The notes below the pieces were generated by a model. It had not been told where the DNA came from. It did no database searches and saw nothing but the letters and a program-made list of their open reading frames with translations. A program made the translations under genes and the position numbers. DNA of 64,000 nt from positions 18,709 to 82,708 of the forward strand of contig LVAE01000008.1 of the NCBI GenBank assembly GCA_001603905.1, in the 5' to 3' direction. The DNA comes from Fibrobacterales bacterium Fibro_02 (GTDB lineage: Bacteria; Fibrobacterota; Fibrobacteria; Fibrobacterales; Fibrobacteraceae). Shown here one piece after another: positions 61,933 to 64,000 of the stretch. Each line of letters begins with the position of its first letter. Within the stretch, counting starts at the first letter, position 1.

Positions 61933-61952
61933 GAGTGCGCGAGTGCGCACTC
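61933..61952. repeat. Perfect hairpin GAGTGCGC-GAGT-GCGCACTC
   Basis: An 8-bp stem with a 4-nt loop, 94 bp after ftsZ and just before the terminator. It may stabilise the 3' end of the dcw mRNA. Confidence 0.6.
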
Positions 61953-61962
61953 ACCACAACAC

Positions 61963-62003
61963 AAGGGGTTGCCCGGGACTCCCTGCCTGGGCAACCCTTA
62001 TTG
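61963..62003 (+). terminator. Terminator of the dcw operon
   Basis: AAGGGGTTGCCC and GGGCAACCCTT form an 11-bp stem around a 14-nt loop, followed by ATTGT. The T-tract is short, so efficiency is uncertain. Confidence 0.65.
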
Positions 62004-62180
62004 TAACCGCTCACGCTCAATTATGTGAATTCGTCCCCAGCGCGCTCGCTCTCGCGACCGCCACGGCTTAACGCCTGTGGCTTTGTCGCTCACGTTATAC
62101 CGCTCGCGCCGAGTCGCTCGCGCTCAATCGTATAAGTTTTACAATTAAGTCATCCTGGAACCCGAAGGGTGACGGGATCC
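62004..62180. repeat. Repeat-rich intergenic stretch before the barrel gene
   Basis: Contains repeated CGCTCACGCTCAAT/CGCTCGCGCTCAAT sequences (near 62008 and 62117), a GCCACGG-CTTAACGC-CTGTGGC hairpin, and at 62149-62180 a copy of the dispersed GTCATCCTGGAACCCGAAGG element. No gene is seen. Together with 61840-62003 this makes 365 bp without a CDS. Confidence 0.55.
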
Positions 62181-62204
62181 ATTTTTTTTATAAATTTACC
62201 TATT

Positions 62205-63782
62205 ATGCGATTCCGTGCTTTTTTGCTTGCTGTAGGCTGCTTTGTGTCCGTCGCCCTGGCGACGGATTCTGTGAATAATTCCGCCCTGGCGGATTCCTCA
62301 CGCTACAAGGGCTACTTCCAAATTGGCACGGACTTCAACTTCGGCTTTAACGGCGGCCCGACCGACCCGACATTTGCTGTGGATACCGCCGAGACTTATG
62401 GCGGCAACTGGCGCGGGCTTCGCGTTCCGCTAGAAAATGCACGCAGCTACGAGGAACATATCGAGCCGTTCTTTACGCTTGCGTTCCGTGCGGGTTACGG
62501 CGATTTCCATTTCCTTTTGGAAGCCCCGCTCCGCAAGGATATCGAGGCCTGGTACGATAGTGACCTCAAGACGAACTTTACCTACAAACCGAGCGAACTC
62601 GACATTGGCGTGCCCATCAACGCCTACGCACTGTGGAATAATCCCGTGGGCTATGTGCAGTTGGGACGTTTTTCCCCCGACGATTTGAAGGTGTCTCCGA
62701 ATGACCTGACGATTGGCGGTACGCCGTATCACGACGGTCTGCATTGGAAGTTCAAGGCGGGCATCTTCCGCTACGATTTCTTGCTTTCTTCCCTGAACGC
62801 GTGGCTCTTTGACGATGTTCCTGGCGAACCTGACGAAACGGGATGCCGCTATCCCGCTGGTTCCGAGGCCGCCGAGCAGAAGTGTCCCGAAAAGGACAAG
62901 CAGGCAGCCAACCAGCGTGACCGTATCTACGACGAGAACGTGAAAAATCTTGTGTACCACCGTATCGGTGTCGAAACTAAACATTTCTGGACTTATGTCA
63001 TCGAAGAAAGTATGGTCGGTGGCAAGGATCTGGAATTCCGCTCCATGAACCCGTTCATGTTCCTGCACAACAATTTCGCGGGTGGCTACACCAAGGCGGT
63101 CACCTCGTTTGAACTCGGCTTCACTCCGATTCAGGGCTCCAAGTTCTACGGACAAATTTGCATGGAAGACGTCAACAGCCCCGTGGGCGAAGATGACGAC
63201 AAGGGCACGAACCGCAGCATGATCAGCTATATGGCGGGCTACTACCAGGAAATCCCGACACACCGCTACGGAACGTTCTCGTGGCGCTTCGACGCCGTGC
63301 GTACTGATCCGCTGCATGGCAACGGACGCCTTCCGCTGCTGGAATATTCGAGCCGTCGCCTCTACCGCAGCAACTACCGTGAACAGGACGATCCCGACTA
63401 CGCCGACATGTACTTTGTCGATTATCCCATCGGTTACCGCCGCGGCTCCGACGCTCTTGACCTGTGGCTGGATCTCGGCTGGAAATGGGGACGCCACGCC
63501 GCCAAGGTGACGCTCGCCTGGCTCCGTCAAGGCGACAAGGAACTCTACACCGACTACGACGTAGCCATCAAGGAAGAACATTCCCCGTCGGGAATCGAAG
63601 AAACTCAGTACGTCCTCGACGGCCTTTACTCTATGCAGTATAACAGCTGGTTTGGCTTCTACCTGGGCGGCGGTGTACGCAAGTACAGAAACCTCGCACA
63701 TGACAGGGACGAAGACGGTATCGATGGCTGGATCCGCTCCGGCATCAAGATGACCTTCAACCCGGTCGACACGAAGTTTTAA
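62205..63782 (+). CDS. Putative outer-membrane beta-barrel protein
   Basis: ATG 62205 gives the signal peptide MRFRAFLLAVGCFVSVALA; the track start is 12 codons early. 525 aa, rich in aromatic residues and alternating strand patterns (GYFQIGTDFNFGFNG, GYVQLGRFSPDDLKV, FGFYLGGGVRKYRN), ending in Phe (NPVDTKF), as outer-membrane barrels do. One segment with three Cys (GCRYPAGSEAAEQKC) may be a loop. It resembles capsule-assembly (Wzi-like) or porin-type barrels in layout, but I cannot name the family. It stands alone after the dcw operon. Confidence 0.7.
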   Translation: MRFRAFLLAVGCFVSVALATDSVNNSALADSSRYKGYFQIGTDFNFGFNGGPTDPTFAVDTAETYGGNWRGLRVPLENARSYEEHIEPFFTLAFRAGYGDFHFLLEAPLRKDIEAWYDSDLKTNFTYKPSELDIGVPINAYALWNNPVGYVQLGRFSPDDLKVSPNDLTIGGTPYHDGLHWKFKAGIFRYDFLLSSLNAWLFDDVPGEPDETGCRYPAGSEAAEQKCPEKDKQAANQRDRIYDENVKNLVYHRIGVETKHFWTYVIEESMVGGKDLEFRSMNPFMFLHNNFAGGYTKAVTSFELGFTPIQGSKFYGQICMEDVNSPVGEDDDKGTNRSMISYMAGYYQEIPTHRYGTFSWRFDAVRTDPLHGNGRLPLLEYSSRRLYRSNYREQDDPDYADMYFVDYPIGYRRGSDALDLWLDLGWKWGRHAAKVTLAWLRQGDKELYTDYDVAIKEEHSPSGIEETQYVLDGLYSMQYNSWFGFYLGGGVRKYRNLAHDRDEDGIDGWIRSGIKMTFNPVDTKF

Positions 63783-63789
63783 CTACGGT

Positions 63790-63805
63790 GGGGGAGGCCT
63801 CCCCC
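63790..63805. repeat. Perfect 16-bp palindrome GGGGGAGGCCTCCCCC
   Basis: 8 bp after the barrel gene stop. It can form a strong stem, but no T-tract follows, so it is more likely an intergenic repeat than a terminator. Confidence 0.5.
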
Positions 63806-63878
63806 TCGCTCCTGTTTCGCCAGGCTTAAGGCGGCGTAAAGGTTGGTGAGCCTGTCGAACCATCCGCCACCCTCTCTA

Positions 63879-63900
63879 TGAACTGACCCCAAAAAATGAA
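63879..63900. mobile_element. Possible end of a second IS3-type element (continues right)
   Basis: TGAACTGACCCCAAAAAATG closely matches the inverse of the right end of the IS at 3026-4439 (TGAACTGAACCCCAAAA). A start-like ATG TTC CAA at 63991 may begin an open frame. The rest is outside the window. Confidence 0.35.
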
Positions 63901-64000
63901 CTTTCCAACTGCCCTTACTATGTCATATCCGACAATGTGGGTAACGTATATTTTCTTTCGCAAATTCCTCTAAGGGGGTAAAAAAATAGGATGTTCCAAT

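Noticed and set aside
1-64000. tRNA or rRNA genes
   Set aside because: I looked through the intergenic stretches for cloverleaf-like GTTCGA-type arms and rRNA motifs and saw none; a tRNAscan run would settle it.

Overview
The window looks like chromosomal DNA of a Fibrobacter-type bacterium (phylum Fibrobacterota, cellulolytic gut bacteria). The reasons are two proteins of the Fibrobacter-expanded TIGR02147/DUF4423 family, secreted GH26 and GH5 glycanases with carbohydrate-binding modules, a Gram-negative envelope (BamA, Skp, an outer-membrane barrel), a meso-DAP type MurE, and housekeeping genes with moderately GC-rich codon use. This assignment comes from reading the proteins, not from a database search.

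Layout. (1) 1-8.4 kb, polysaccharide region: the 5' part of a CBM35-GH26 mannanase, a GH5 cellulase with a C-terminal CBM, and two mirror-image gene pairs, each a TIGR02147 protein translationally coupled to a lipoprotein. An intact IS3-family element (25-bp inverted repeats, 3-bp target duplication, A7 frameshift site) sits between one lipoprotein gene and the GH5 gene. (2) 8.4-12.5 kb, accessory region: a long non-coding stretch, then a 45-aa Cys-containing peptide gene absent from the ORF track, two AT-rich genes of unknown function, a PqqD/radical SAM/SPASM maturase and a TatD-like metal hydrolase. I read this as a RiPP cluster and the best candidate for a poorly described system. (3) 12.5-15.7 kb: two paralogous anchored M15-like zinc peptidases and an AT-rich AAA ATPase (ATPase_2/DUF234) preceded by three exact-period 15-bp palindromic repeats. 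(4) 15.7-23.4 kb: thioredoxin, a Crp/Fnr regulator, BamA-Skp, a geranylgeranyl-reductase-like flavoprotein with its own ferredoxin, and an EAL protein with a degenerate GGDEF domain. (5) 23.6-38.0 kb: nuoB-N, thirteen complex I genes in one tightly overlapping operon without nuoA, with unusual tails or insertions on NuoB, NuoE, NuoM and NuoN. (6) 38.2-46.2 kb: pflA, then rimP-nusA-infB-rbfA-truB-ribF. (7) 46.3-47.7 kb: an NSS-family sodium symporter. (8) 48.0-61.8 kb: a division and cell-wall (dcw) operon mraZ-rsmH-ftsL-ftsI-murE-murF-ftsW-murG-murC-ftsQ-ftsA-ftsZ, lacking mraY and murD. (9) 61.8-64.0 kb: a repeat-rich intergenic stretch, an outer-membrane barrel protein and a possible second IS end.

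How the parts work together: regions 5-8 are core functions (respiratory NADH oxidation, translation and transcription factors, peptidoglycan synthesis and division) in dense operons with 1-8 bp overlaps. Regions 1-3 are accessory, with insertion elements, lower-GC genes and short repeats next to genes. A dispersed intergenic repeat beginning GTCATCCTG occurs at 20.2 and 62.15 kb and, unusually, inside the truB reading frame at 44.6 kb. I found no tRNA, rRNA or CRISPR array.
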